Below the pieces are notes generated by a model. The model ran no database searches. It worked only from the letters and a program-made list of their open reading frames with translations, and had not been told where the DNA came from. From NCBI RefSeq assembly GCF_004217115.1, contig NZ_SHKN01000006.1:1-64000 (forward strand): a stretch of DNA of 64,000 nucleotides, read 5' to 3'. The translations under genes were made by a program, and so were the position numbers. The DNA comes from Ancylomarina subtilis. Its GTDB lineage: Bacteria > Bacteroidota > Bacteroidia > Bacteroidales > Marinifilaceae. Below are positions 8,774 to 17,943 of the stretch, one piece after another (within the stretch, counting starts at the first letter, position 1; the number at the start of each line of letters is the position of its first letter).

Positions 8774-8789
8774 TTGTGCAGAAACAAAA

Positions 8790-9242
8790 ATGCAAATATT
8801 TATGGTAGAAACTAAAGTTTACACATCTTTTTTAAAACCCGATAATTATCAAAGAGAATCTATTGTGGATTTTCTTCACACTCACCTGGAAGAATATGGT
8901 GATGAAAGGCAAGACATTGATAAGGCTGTAGCCTATGCCTTGAAAGAAAGAGCTTCCTTGGGAGGCTTTATTATCAAAGCAAAAAAAGCTGATGAGATTG
9001 TTGGCGTTGTTGTGGTTAATAGAACAGGAATGGAAGGCTATATTCCTGAGAATATATTGGTGTATATTGCGAGTCACAAGCGATGCAGAGGTCAGGGTGT
9101 TGGAAAACAATTAATGCAAGAGGCTATCGAATTAAGTCAAGGGGATATTGCTTTGCATGTAGAGCCTGATAATCCGGCTAAGTTCTTGTATGAGAAGTTA
9201 GGGTTTGAAAATAAGTATTTTGAAATGAGGTTTAAGAAATAA
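8790..9242 (+). CDS. GNAT-family N-acetyltransferase
   Basis: From ATG 8790 the protein has 150 residues (ATG 8802 is also possible); longer frames start inside the promoter. The acetyl-CoA-binding motif A of the GNAT fold is clear: ENILVYIASHKRCRGQGVGK, with the pyrophosphate loop R-x-x-G-x-G/A, followed by helix KQLMQEAIEL. Motif B follows at HVEPDNPAKFLYEKLGFE. It would transfer an acetyl group to an amine. The stop is only seven bases before a racemase-family gene, so the pair is cotranscribed and the acyl acceptor may be the amino acid that the neighbour interconverts. This substrate link is inference. Confidence 0.85.
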   Translation: MQIFMVETKVYTSFLKPDNYQRESIVDFLHTHLEEYGDERQDIDKAVAYALKERASLGGFIIKAKKADEIVGVVVVNRTGMEGYIPENILVYIASHKRCRGQGVGKQLMQEAIELSQGDIALHVEPDNPAKFLYEKLGFENKYFEMRFKK

Positions 9243-9249
9243 TATTAAA

Positions 9250-10326
9250 ATGGCGTATATAACTCTTGATGCTGGTAAGTTAAAGGCTAATTTTGATTTT
9301 TTAGATGAACTGTTTAATGGAAGGGGGATTAAATGGACAGTTGTTTCAAAACTGTTGTGTGGGAATGAATTATTTCTTGAAAACTTGGTTTCCTTAGGCG
9401 TGAAAAGTTTGTGTGATTCTCGTGTTTCGAATCTAAAAATGATAAAAACATTGGACTCCAATATTGAGACCATATATATAAAACCACCTCCAAAGCAGTC
9501 TGTTCGAGAGATTATACAATTTGCTGATATCAGTGTTAATACAGAATTAAAAACCATAGATTGGCTTTCTAAAGAGGCACAAAAACAAAATAAAACTCAC
9601 AAAATAATCATTATGATTGAATTGGGTGAGTTGCGCGAAGGAGTTATGCGTGATGATTTTGTGAACTTCTATAAGAAAGTATTTGAATTGCCTAATATTG
9701 AGGTGGTTGGAATTGGAACCAATTTAACTTGTTTGAATGGTGTGTTGCCAAACGAAGATAAACTCATACAGTTGAGTCTTTACAGGCAGTTGATAGAAGC
9801 TAAATTTAATAAAAAGATTCCGCTGGTATCAGGAGGGGCTTCTGTTACAATTCCTTTAATTTATCATGATATTCTTCCTAGTGGAGTGAATCATTTTAGA
9901 GTAGGTGAATCTTTGTTTTTGGGAACCGACGTTTATAATGATAAGCCTCTTGAGGGATTAAATACAGATGTGTTTAAATTATATGCCGAGATTATCGAAT
10001 TGATTGAAAAACCCATGGTTCCTGCTGGTGAATTCGGTACTAATCTTGAAGGTGAATCCTTAGAGGTGGATACAGAACACATAGGAGAAACCTCAAATCG
10101 AGCCATTATAGATTTAGGCCTACTTGATGTAGATAGTAATCATATTAGTCCGGTAGATGAATCTCTTAAACTTATTGGTGCAAGTTCTGATATGTTGGTT
10201 ATTGATTTGGGCGAAAATAAAAATAAGTATAAGGTCGGTGGTTTGATCGAGTTTAGTCTGGATTATATGGGAGTCTTGAGGATTATGAGCTCAAGATATA
10301 TAGAGAAACGGGTGTTTGTAAGTTAA
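9250..10326 (+). CDS. Alanine/ornithine racemase-family PLP enzyme
   Basis: A 358-residue fold-type III PLP enzyme. The N-terminal TIM barrel carries the PLP lysine in TVVSKLLCGN (Lys at about residue 34). Further family marks are LGVKSLCDSRVSNLKMI, ELGELREGVM, GIGTNLTC, and VSGGASVT with the HFRVGESLFLG phosphate-binding side. These resemble clostridial ornithine racemase (Orr) closely and classical Alr or the YggS family much less. The C-terminal beta domain (about 250-358) contains KLIGASSDMLVIDLG and FSLDYMGVLRIMSS, also typical of Orr. It probably makes a D-amino acid; whether alanine, ornithine or another cannot be read. It follows a GNAT gene by seven bases and is followed by a tiny helix-turn-helix-like protein. 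Confidence 0.85.
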   Translation: MAYITLDAGKLKANFDFLDELFNGRGIKWTVVSKLLCGNELFLENLVSLGVKSLCDSRVSNLKMIKTLDSNIETIYIKPPPKQSVREIIQFADISVNTELKTIDWLSKEAQKQNKTHKIIIMIELGELREGVMRDDFVNFYKKVFELPNIEVVGIGTNLTCLNGVLPNEDKLIQLSLYRQLIEAKFNKKIPLVSGGASVTIPLIYHDILPSGVNHFRVGESLFLGTDVYNDKPLEGLNTDVFKLYAEIIELIEKPMVPAGEFGTNLEGESLEVDTEHIGETSNRAIIDLGLLDVDSNHISPVDESLKLIGASSDMLVIDLGENKNKYKVGGLIEFSLDYMGVLRIMSSRYIEKRVFVS

Positions 10327-10351
10327 TCGTTAATTCTAAAACATAATTTTA

Positions 10352-10540
10352 ATGCGAAATAATAAAATATTGAAGGAAGAAATTTTTGAATTTGTGGATA
10401 AAAATCAACCTGTTGGATTGGGTGAAATTCTTGCAGGTTTAAGCTTATCCCATTTTTCAGGTGCAAGAGTGGTACTGGATTTAATCAAAGAAAACAAGTT
10501 GAATTATTCTAGTCCAGGAAAAAAGATTGTTGTTGGATAA
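10352..10540 (+). CDS. Small winged-helix-like protein of unknown function
   Basis: 62 residues starting 25 bases after the racemase stop on the same strand, so probably the last gene of that operon. The sequence has three helices and a short hairpin: ILKEEIFEFVDKNQP, LGEILAGLSLSHFSGARVVLDLIKENKL, then NYSSPGKKIVVG. This layout (HTH with a Ser-His-x-Ser turn, then a glycine-rich wing) resembles minimal winged-helix domains. It could be a DNA-binding modulator of the operon. No named family is recognised. Confidence 0.6.
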   Translation: MRNNKILKEEIFEFVDKNQPVGLGEILAGLSLSHFSGARVVLDLIKENKLNYSSPGKKIVVG

Positions 10541-10567
10541 GTAAGCTCATTGATTTCAATGGCAAAC

Positions 10568-10591
10568 ACACTCTTTTGGGAGTGTTTTATT
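10568..10591 (+). terminator. Short terminator after the racemase operon
   Basis: ACACTC pairs with GAGTGT across TTTTGG, followed by TTTTA. It is the first of three stem-loops between the convergent genes that end at 10540 and 10893. Confidence 0.5.
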
Positions 10592-10651
10592 CGAGTTGAA
10601 TGATTGTTCTTATTCAGGATAAAAATATGCTTCCCAATAAAATATTTTATC

Positions 10652-10678
10652 GCCACTATTCATTATAGTGGCTTTTTT
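10652..10678 (+). terminator. Rho-independent terminator
   Basis: The perfect 8-bp stem GCCACTAT/ATAGTGGC (10652-10659 and 10665-10672, loop TCATT) is followed directly by six Ts. Confidence 0.85.
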
Positions 10679-10837
10679 GCCTTAATTTGTTTGGGCTACA
10701 TAGCAAGTTTTTACATTATATTAGAAAATCCTGTCGAGATGTCTGAGTTTCATGTTTAGGCTGGCATAACATTTTCTGATACTTTGTTTCGCAACCGTAT
10801 TTATTATTAGAAAAATTTAGAGCTGGTTTAAGATCAT

Positions 10838-10871
10838 AAAAGAGGATGATAGCGTTCTATCATCCTCTTTT
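10838..10871. terminator. Perfect 15-bp hairpin, second copy of the 368-403 arm
   Basis: AAAAGAGGATGATAG (10838-10852), loop CGTT, exact complement (10857-10871). It lies 21 bases beyond the stop of the minus-strand gene at 10893, so it terminates that gene and can also stop rightward transcripts. Confidence 0.85.
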
Positions 10872-10892
10872 GTGTTTATTGTGGTTGTAAGT

Positions 10893-11543
10893 CTATTTTT
10901 TCTCTTTTTTAGCTTTTTTTACTTTCTTAATTTTTTTGATTGTCTTTCCGTCATCGGTAACCTCCACTTCGATATCAATATTTTCATCCTGATCTGATTG
11001 GCAGTCAATTTTGATGATTTTCACGTCAGAATCCCCGGATATATCCTTGTCGACATCTTCTTTTATGATATAAACTTTTTTACCGTCTTTATGCTTGATG
11101 TGCATATTTCCATCTTCATCAATAATCTCAATTTTGATGATTTTTTGCTCGTCGTCTCCATTTTCGATAAACACGTTTCCATCATCTTCAGAAATGTTGC
11201 GTTTTATTTTTGAATGATCCGTTGAATCACAATTCAAAAATTCTTTGATGATTACCTTGTGTTTGCCGTGTGAATCCTTGTCGTCTGAAACCCATATAAA
11301 GTCTTCACCTTCTAAATCCTTAAGCAATGAGTCAGGAATATTTTTTGATTTGATAATTTTGATGATTTCTTTTTGGTCTCTGAAATCATGAATGATAGTG
11401 TCGAATTTTATAGATTTTCCATCTTTATTGATAAGAACCTTAACTTTGGCTTCTTTTATCGTTTTACGTTCTTGCGCATGGGTGCTGTGTGCACCGATGA
11501 AAATGAATCCCATTATTAAAAGTAGGAATGCTAATCGTTTCAT
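10893..11543 (-). CDS. Secreted highly charged protein of unknown function
   Basis: 216 residues starting with a signal peptide (LAFLLLIMGFIFIGAHSTHAQ). The mature part is built of repeated short strands alternating Ile/Val with Lys/Asp/Glu (KIIKIEIIDEDGNMHIKH, VKIIKIDCQSDQDENIDIE) and resembles a repeating beta structure. It ends in an extreme lysine block (KKIKKVKKAKKEKK). The acidic body and basic tail suggest binding to a polyanion, metal ions or an envelope surface, but no family is recognised. It is monocistronic and ends at the repeated hairpin 10838-10871. Confidence 0.65.
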   Translation of the reverse strand: MKRLAFLLLIMGFIFIGAHSTHAQERKTIKEAKVKVLINKDGKSIKFDTIIHDFRDQKEIIKIIKSKNIPDSLLKDLEGEDFIWVSDDKDSHGKHKVIIKEFLNCDSTDHSKIKRNISEDDGNVFIENGDDEQKIIKIEIIDEDGNMHIKHKDGKKVYIIKEDVDKDISGDSDVKIIKIDCQSDQDENIDIEVEVTDDGKTIKKIKKVKKAKKEKK

Positions 11544-11643
11544 AATTATTAAAATTTAGTTTTGATTAAATATCTACTTTCAAAATTAGGAAGACTCACA
11601 TTTAAAAGGCGTTAAGCTTTGACTAAAAAGAGTTAAGGAAAAC

Positions 11644-13653
11644 TTAAGGTTTGGTTGTTTCTTTTGGTATCGAGAATGAAAAGCATGAGCCTTTCCCTTT
11701 TTCACTTTCGACCCAGATCCTGCCTTTGTGTTTTTTTACAAATTCAAAACATAGAATTAAACCTAAGCCAGTTCCTGTTTCACCTTCTGTACCCTGAGCG
11801 CTGGTATTGACATCAATTGTAAATAGATCATCGATTATTTCTTGTGACATGCCGACACCATTATCACGTATTTTTATGACTATTTCAGTTTCATTTTCGT
11901 TAGCTTCAATAGAGATGATACCTACTCTGGGAGTAAATTTTACAGCATTGGAGAGTAAGTTGCGTACAATGGTTCTAATCATGTTTGGATCAGCAAATGC
12001 AGTTATGTTTTTATTGATATCATGTTTAAAACGGATCTGTTTTGATTCAGCAATACTTTCAATAATTTGGATCGGGTTTTTTAATTCCCGATTAAGATTG
12101 ATGAGGTTTGGATTGTATTTGATAGCCCCTGTTTGAGTGCGCGACCATTCGAGTAGGTTTACCAATAATTCGAAACCTTGTTTTGAAGATGTTTCTATAA
12201 TACTTGCAAGTTCTTTTGCTTCTTCTTTATCGTTTGAATCAATTGCGTCGACAAGAAAAGAACTCAGTGTGATTAGTGCATTAAAAGGGTTACGTAGGTC
12301 ATGGGCAATGATGGAGAAGAATTTGTCTTTAGTGCTGTTTAAGGCTCTCATCTTTTGTTCACTTAGCTGCAATTCATCCAGACTTTTTAGGTGTTTTTCA
12401 AGTAGCTTGTTTGTTGAGCTTGACAGTCGTTTTAATTCATTAAGATTAAACTTGTCTTCTTTGAGCATTTGGTGTTTGGAAATGGCTGTTTCGAATTCGG
12501 AAATAAAACTGTTGAAATTGTATCTGATTCTTTTGTTTATATATTGGCTGATGATAAAAAATAATACCGAAGCACCCAGCATGGTTAGTAGGAGATAGGT
12601 GACTCTTTTGAACGAATCTTTTATGAGTTCTTTTTCTTTTTGAGCGATTGCCATATCTATTGTTGCGGTACTCGATGAGGCACCAATCATCCATTCCCAT
12701 TGGTTATAGCCTTTTACATAGCTAACCCGTGGCGTGTACTCCCCTGTGTTTTCATCAAGCCAGGAGTATCTGAGAAAATCTCCATCTGTATTTTTTGCAA
12801 TATCGAGTTCTTTCTCAAATATATTAAAGCCTTTGTTATCCGTAATGTTTTTAATGTTTGAACCATTTTTGTATTGGTCAGAGTTGATTATAAGGGCTTT
12901 GCCATCATAGTCGTTTATGAATAATTGCCACTCTTTAGGATCATAAGAATGGCGAAACCATTCCAGTGTTTCTTGTTTAAGATCTTCTTTGAAATCATCC
13001 TGATATTCACCCAATCCTAAAAACCAATTGTAAGGTTCAAAACGTTTTAGAAATGCTCTCTTCAGGTGGGATACGCCATTGTCAGAATTCGGTTTAGTCC
13101 ACAAATAATTGATATATCCCTATTTGTTGTTGCGCATTAATTTGATTTCATCCTGAATGACATACTTGCCAGATATATCTTTAATATCAGTCAATAAATG
13201 CCCTTCTTTTTCGGGGGTGATGGGATGCATTTGAGTGTAGCCATCCATATTGATGATATAAATATAGCCCCGACCATTAAAATAACGTAGAGGTCTTAAG
13301 GTTTCTATTATTAGGGTCTTAATCTCCTGTTCAGATTTTGAATTTTTAAATCGATTGTAAATACCATAGGCTAATTTCCACGCATTTTGTATTTGCATAG
13401 AGAGTTCTTTGTTTAATCTTTCTTCAACTTTCGAATTGTTATAGTTGATATAGGAAATTGCATTATCGACAGAATGTTTTAGGAATTGTTTTTTTTCATT
13501 TTCAATGGCTTCTCGGGATCTCAGAACATCTTTTTTGTGAGCTTGATAGTCGACAATAATAACCAGGCTTCCAAAGCCAAAACTTAAGAAAAGTAAAATG
13601 AGTATGTTGTAATTGCGAAATAAACGAGGAATGTCAATTAGTCGAGATTTCAT
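11644..13653 (-). pseudogene. Cache-domain sensor histidine kinase split by an in-frame TAG
   Basis: Two open frames (13653-13120, 177 residues, and 13104-11644, 486 residues) lie in the same phase with no missing base; only a TAG at 13122-13120 separates them. Read through it, the protein is about 669 residues: a transmembrane start, then a double Cache sensor domain (GRGYIYIINMDGYTQMHP, continuing across the stop as GYINYLWTKP, later FEPYNWFLGLGEY and YNQWEWMIGAS). A second transmembrane helix, a coiled coil, the H-box FSIIAHDLRNPF, N-box NLLSNAVKF, G1 DNGVGM and G2 GTGLGL follow. The second fragment alone starts only at TTG/TGG inside the Cache fold. All kinase motifs are intact, so the lesion is recent, is a sequencing error, or is read through. 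Confidence 0.85.
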
Positions 13654-13700
13654 ATGAAGTGTTTTTGTTCATAAGAACAAGTTACGTTAATTAAAGAATA

Positions 13701-13730
13701 AAAAAAACCCTTCGGATAATCGAAGGGTTT
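13701..13730 (-). terminator. Terminator of lepA
   Basis: The arms AAACCCTTCG (13705-13714) and CGAAGGGTTT (13721-13730) pair around GATAAT. On the minus strand the stem is followed by a T-run (the A-run at 13701-13707). It lies 30 bases past the lepA stop. Confidence 0.9.
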
Positions 13731-13759
13731 AAGTATATCTGTTGTAAGATAAGATTGTT

Positions 13760-15550
13760 TTAATCCAGCTTTAGTACTGCCAGGAAGGCTTTTTGTGGAA
13801 CTTCCACATTACCGACTTGTTTCATCTTTTTCTTTCCTTTCTTTTGCTTTTCAAGCAGCTTACGTTTACGAGTGATATCACCACCATAACATTTTGCAGT
13901 TACATCCTTACGAACGGCTTTAACGGTCTCTCTGGAGATGATTTTAGCACCAATGGCACCTTGAATAGCAATGTCGAATTGCTGACGTGGGATAAGCTCT
14001 TTCAGCTTCTCACACATTCTACGTCCAAATGATTGTGCATTGTCAAAGTGAATCAAAGTAGATAGGGCATCAACACCTTCCCCATTTAAAAGGATATCTA
14101 ATTTAACCAGCTTGGCTGCTTTAAAACCAATTTGGAAATAATCGAATGAGGCGTATCCTTTTGATATACTTTTAAGTTTATCGTAGAAATCGAATACAAT
14201 TTCACCCAGAGGCATCTCGTAGGTTAATTCGACACGATCACTCGTTAAATATTGTTGATTGGTCATCATACCACGCTTAGATAAGCAAAGGGTCATTAAT
14301 GAACCAACAAATTCTGATTTTGTAATGATTTGTGCTTTAATATAAGGTTCCTCAATAAAATCAAGCGAGTTAGGATCCGGCATATCCGATGGGTTATGCA
14401 TCTCGAAAACATCACCTTTTTTAGTATGAGCAATATAGGATACGTTGGGTACGGTTGTAATCACATTCATGCCAAATTCACGGTCCAAACGTTCCTGAAT
14501 AATCTCCATATGAAGCAGACCAAGGAAACCACAACGGAAACCAAAACCAAGTGCTAATGATGATTCAGGCTCAAATGTAAGCGAAGCATCATTTAGTTTT
14601 AATTTTTCCATTGAAGCACGCAAATCTTCGTAGTCTTCACTATCGATTGGATAAACTCCTGCGAAGACCATTGGCTTTACTTCTTCAAAACCATCAATTC
14701 CTTCTATACATGGATTCTCCTTATGTGTAATAGTATCACCAACTTTAACTTCGGTAGACGTTTTAATACCAGAAATGATATAACCAACATCACCCGTTTT
14801 AAGAACTTTTCTTGGTTCACGTTCAAGTCTTAAGACACCAATTTCATCAGCGTAATAATCTTTTTCAGTATTTAAGAATTTAACGAGATCTCCTTTTTTA
14901 ATCTCACCATTCATGATTCGAATGTAAGTGATGATACCACGAAATGAGTTAAACTCAGAATCGAAAACCAAGGCCTGAAGCGGCGCTTTAGGATCGCCAA
15001 CCGGGCAAGGCACTCTATCCACAATGGCTTCAAGAATATCAGGTACACCTTCACCAGTTTTACCTGATGCGGCAAGAATTTCATCCCTATCACAACCAAT
15101 CAAATCAACAATCTGATCTTTAACTTCTTCAGGATTTGAATTAGGTAAATCGATTTTATTTAGAACAGGGATGATTTCCAAATCATTTTCAATGGCCAAA
15201 TAAAGGTTCGAGATAGTTTGAGCTTGAATACCTTGAGTTGAATCAACAATCAATAGTGCACCTTCACAGGCTGCAATTGAACGAGAAACTTCGTACGAAA
15301 AATCGACATGACCCGGAGTGTCAATTAGATTCAATACATATTTTTCGCCATCCTTGCCTGTATAGTCCATCTGAATGGCGTGACTTTTAATGGTAATACC
15401 ACGTTCACGTTCCAAATCCATATCATCAAGTACCTGAGCTTGTCTCTGACGTTCACCAACAGTTTCTGTTTCCTGTAATAAACGGTCGGCTAATGTACTC
15501 TTGCCGTGATCGATATGTGCTATTATACAAAAATTACGAATATTCTTCAT
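13760..15550 (-). CDS. lepA: Elongation factor 4 (LepA)
   Basis: A 596-residue translational GTPase that acts on stalled or mistranslocated ribosomes. G1 is AHIDHGKST, the switch region holds [11 protein letters not shown]3 is DTPGH, G4 is NKIDL, and domain II and the EF-G-like domains follow. The family-specific C-terminal domain is seen in [19 protein letters not shown] and [23 protein letters not shown]. Length equals E. coli LepA (599). ATG 15550 is the natural start; an in-frame TTG at 15556 adds two residues and is not needed. A clean -33/-7 promoter lies about 90 bases upstream and a terminator follows, so it is monocistronic. Confidence 0.98.
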   Translation of the reverse strand: MKNIRNFCIIAHIDHGKSTLADRLLQETETVGERQRQAQVLDDMDLERERGITIKSHAIQMDYTGKDGEKYVLNLIDTPGHVDFSYEVSRSIAACEGALLIVDSTQGIQAQTISNLYLAIENDLEIIPVLNKIDLPNSNPEEVKDQIVDLIGCDRDEILAASGKTGEGVPDILEAIVDRVPCPVGDPKAPLQALVFDSEFNSFRGIITYIRIMNGEIKKGDLVKFLNTEKDYYADEIGVLRLEREPRKVLKTGDVGYIISGIKTSTEVKVGDTITHKENPCIEGIDGFEEVKPMVFAGVYPIDSEDYEDLRASMEKLKLNDASLTFEPESSLALGFGFRCGFLGLLHMEIIQERLDREFGMNVITTVPNVSYIAHTKKGDVFEMHNPSDMPDPNSLDFIEEPYIKAQIITKSEFVGSLMTLCLSKRGMMTNQQYLTSDRVELTYEMPLGEIVFDFYDKLKSISKGYASFDYFQIGFKAAKLVKLDILLNGEGVDALSTLIHFDNAQSFGRRMCEKLKELIPRQQFDIAIQGAIGAKIISRETVKAVRKDVTAKCYGGDITRKRKLLEKQKKGKKKMKQVGNVEVPQKAFLAVLKLD

Positions 15551-15638
15551 TTTCAAAAATCAAATTAGATAATGCTTGAGACTCCTTGCGTTTTTACAAC
15601 TGATTCAACTTCGTTTACGGAGCATCTTAATCAATCAA

Positions 15639-15668
15639 CAAAGATATTCAATTCCTTGGATTAGGCAA
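15639..15668 (-). promoter_or_regulatory. lepA promoter
   Basis: On the minus strand, TTG (15668-15666) is followed after exactly 19 bp by TATCTTTG (15646-15639), a perfect Bacteroidota -33/-7 pair. The predicted start near 15633 leaves an 80-base leader. Confidence 0.75.
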
Positions 15669-15889
15669 TATATCTAATGTTTTAAAAGTCAGGCATATGC
15701 TTGGTCGTGTAGCCGCTGATTTTGTTTTTGAAGGGATGTTCTTAAGAATGAGGATTCTATCTTTTGATTTATTTCGATAAATGTTTGTGGTAGAACCTTA
15801 TTTTTTCGAGTGATGCAGATCTTGCTTTGTTTTTGCCAGGACCGAATAGGGGTATATCTTCAGTCCTGGCAAAAATTGTTTTGTGAGTT

Positions 15890-16069
15890 TTACTTAAAAT
15901 TTCTAATGGCTTTTATTAATGCAATAAAACAGATACCTGATCCTAACAATAATAACGCATAAACATAGATGTTGTTTTCTGAGAATAACTGTAATATTCC
16001 TCCTGCAGCAATAATGCTGAAACCCCAAACGGAATAAATTTGGGCTTTTTTTAACTTCCTTTCCTTCAC
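15890..16069 (-). CDS. Small two-helix membrane protein
   Basis: A 59-residue frame starts at GTG (16069-16067), with an in-frame stop just upstream, and ends at TAA (15892-15890). After a basic start (KERKLKKAQ) there are two hydrophobic helices: IYSVWGFSIIAAGGILQLF and YVYALLLLGSGICFIALIKA. A short acidic loop lies between them and a basic tail (RNFK) follows. The composition is plainly that of a real inner-membrane protein, with both ends predicted in the cytoplasm. The family is unknown. It is below the usual length cut-offs and easily missed. Confidence 0.6.
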   Translation of the reverse strand: MKERKLKKAQIYSVWGFSIIAAGGILQLFSENNIYVYALLLLGSGICFIALIKAIRNFK

Positions 16070-16370
16070 TTATCTTTCTTTTTAATCAACATGATATAAT
16101 TCCTGTCATTCTATTAATTCTCTATAAAGAGGAAAAGTAACCCAAAAAAATGTTGAATTCCTTTAACGTATGAAAGCTGTAGATGAAGCCCCTGAAAAGC
16201 TTGATAACTGGCTTCAAATTTTCAAAGAAGGGATCATTTAACATCCGGGTTGAGTTTTTTTGAATAAAAAGGGAGGGTGAATCCAGATTGATGCGGTACA
16301 TATACAAAAGCAGGAATGAGGAAACATTCCAAGTCAACAAAATGAGTTAAATCCATAAAAATCTATAATC

Positions 16371-17285
16371 ATGAAAAAGTTATTATTTGTTTTTTTACTA
16401 GGAATGGGTTTTGCGTTTACATCATGTGATAAAGCGGATGACAATGTGAAACTTATTGGAGAAGATGAAATTGGTATTACCGATGTGGCAGCAGTTGTTG
16501 ATACAGAAGTTGCAATTGCAAATGTTATGACGGAAGCTGATTATGAAAGTGATATGTTTTCTTTTGTTGAGAGCTCGACAAAAGATGGTGGTTATGAGTA
16601 TCGCCACAGGAATTATGCTGAGCTTTATTACAGGTGGCGTTGTTATAACAATGATGAGGGGCCTGAGGTAACAGTTGATGAAGGTGAAAATGATGGTTTC
16701 CCAAAGACAATTACGATTGACTACGGTGATGGCATTGAACTTAGAAATGGCCGGGTTATCAGTGGGATAATTACCATTGTAATTTCTGCTCCACCAAGAA
16801 CCGATGGGGCGATGCGTGAAATGACTTATCAAAATTTCATGGTTGATTCAATTGGAATTGAGGGGTACAAAAAGGTTGTATTTACTGGTGAAACAGGTCT
16901 GTCGATTAAATTTGAGCATACTTATGATTTGAACTTTACTTTTGCAGATGAAACAGAAGTGTCATGTGTTGGAAATAAAACCAAGGAATGGGTTGAAGGC
17001 TTTGATACCAGCTACGATAGGGCAGATGATAAAATTCATATCTCAGGACAAGATGTTTATGTAGACGCTGAGAATAATGAGTTTAAAAAGGAAATTGATG
17101 ATTATCTTTTACGATTAGGTACTTGTAAATATATCGTAAGTGGAATAGTGGTTTATTCTCAGAATGGAGATGAGTTTGCCCGCGTTGATTTTGGTGATGG
17201 AACGTGTGATGATATTGCAGTGAAAACAACAGCTGATGGCGATGAGGAAATTACGTTGGGAAAACATCGACACGGTAGGAAATAA
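16371..17285 (+). CDS. Lipoprotein of unknown function upstream of a sigma/anti-sigma/receptor unit
   Basis: 304 residues with a lipoprotein signal ending FTSC; the next residues DKADDN are acidic, the type that can direct Bacteroidota lipoproteins to the cell surface. The middle contains a conserved Bacteroidota lipoprotein pattern: FPKTITIDYGDGIE, then a glycine-rich RNGRVISGIITIVIS, an aromatic strand, and a VDSIGIEG motif. The fold appears to be a beta sandwich; no catalytic residues are evident. It is followed by a hairpin and then, 131 bases on, by an ECF sigma gene. It may be a partner or a target of that regulatory unit. Confidence 0.7.
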   Translation: MKKLLFVFLLGMGFAFTSCDKADDNVKLIGEDEIGITDVAAVVDTEVAIANVMTEADYESDMFSFVESSTKDGGYEYRHRNYAELYYRWRCYNNDEGPEVTVDEGENDGFPKTITIDYGDGIELRNGRVISGIITIVISAPPRTDGAMREMTYQNFMVDSIGIEGYKKVVFTGETGLSIKFEHTYDLNFTFADETEVSCVGNKTKEWVEGFDTSYDRADDKIHISGQDVYVDAENNEFKKEIDDYLLRLGTCKYIVSGIVVYSQNGDEFARVDFGDGTCDDIAVKTTADGDEEITLGKHRHGRK

Positions 17286-17304
17286 TAAATTTGGGGTAAG
17301 AGTA

Positions 17305-17340
17305 GGAATAGTAGTTGGTCTGTTGGCCAATTGCTATTCC
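17305..17340 (+). terminator. Hairpin between lipoprotein and sigma gene
   Basis: The arms GGAATAG and CTATTCC (17305-17311 and 17334-17340) enclose a second TTGG/CCAA pairing. No T-tract follows, so it may be an RNA-processing or attenuation structure more than a full terminator. Confidence 0.45.
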
Positions 17341-17416
17341 AATGTTAAGAAAATAAATTGACTAAAGTTTATTGTAAAAAATAAGCTATTTTTAAGAGAA
17401 CCATTTTTACGCTGTT

Positions 17417-17917
17417 TTGAATCAAGATCATTTCAAATATCTTTTCGACACCTATTTCGATGCGATACGAAACTATTTGTATTTTCGATCGGGTGATTCA
17501 GACTTGGCAACTGATATTGCACAAGAGTGTTTTATGCGGGTGTGGGAAAAGCGTAAAAGTTTTAAAGATCCTCCAACTAAAGCCTTGCTGTATAAAATAG
17601 CGAATGATTTTTTTATTAGTCGATACAGAAAAGATGTTGTTGCTCAAAATTATATTGCAAATGCCAGACAAAATGATCAAATGGAATCGCCGGAAGAAAT
17701 TTTGCAGTACAAAGAGTTGAGGTGTAAATATGAGTTGGCTTTAAGCCAGTTATCTGAAAAACAGAGAATCGTTTTTTTAATGAGTCGGACAGAAGGCTTT
17801 AAATATTCTGAAATTGCAGAGAGATTAAACCTATCAGTAAAAGCTGTTGAAAAACGAATGAAACATGCCCTGCATTTTTTGAAAGAAGCATTGAAAAATG
17901 AAAGTATTTATAAGTGA
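17417..17917 (+). CDS. ECF RNA polymerase sigma factor (FecI-like)
   Basis: A 166-residue sigma-70 family protein with regions 2 and 4 only. Region 2 is DLATDIAQECFMRVWEKRKSF and region 4 is YSEIAERLNLSVKAVEKRMK, a helix-turn-helix that reads the -35. The only workable start is TTG 17417 (MNQDHFKYLF); no ATG precedes the conserved region 2. Genes for a FecR-type anti-sigma factor and an STN-containing TonB receptor follow on the same strand, the arrangement of Bacteroidota cell-surface signalling units. It therefore probably activates its own operon when the receptor binds ligand. Confidence 0.9.
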   Translation: MNQDHFKYLFDTYFDAIRNYLYFRSGDSDLATDIAQECFMRVWEKRKSFKDPPTKALLYKIANDFFISRYRKDVVAQNYIANARQNDQMESPEEILQYKELRCKYELALSQLSEKQRIVFLMSRTEGFKYSEIAERLNLSVKAVEKRMKHALHFLKEALKNESIYK

Positions 17918-17943
17918 ATATTTAATCATCGATACAGACATTC

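Noticed and set aside
8697-8789. Upstream GTG extension of the GNAT gene, with a hydrophobic N-terminus
   Set aside because: The -33/-7 promoter lies inside it, so this stretch is not transcribed as coding sequence.
16122-16340. 72-codon minus-strand frame upstream of the lipoprotein gene
   Set aside because: No family resemblance, low-complexity Phe/Ser/Leu content, and it lies in the likely promoter region of the divergent lipoprotein gene.
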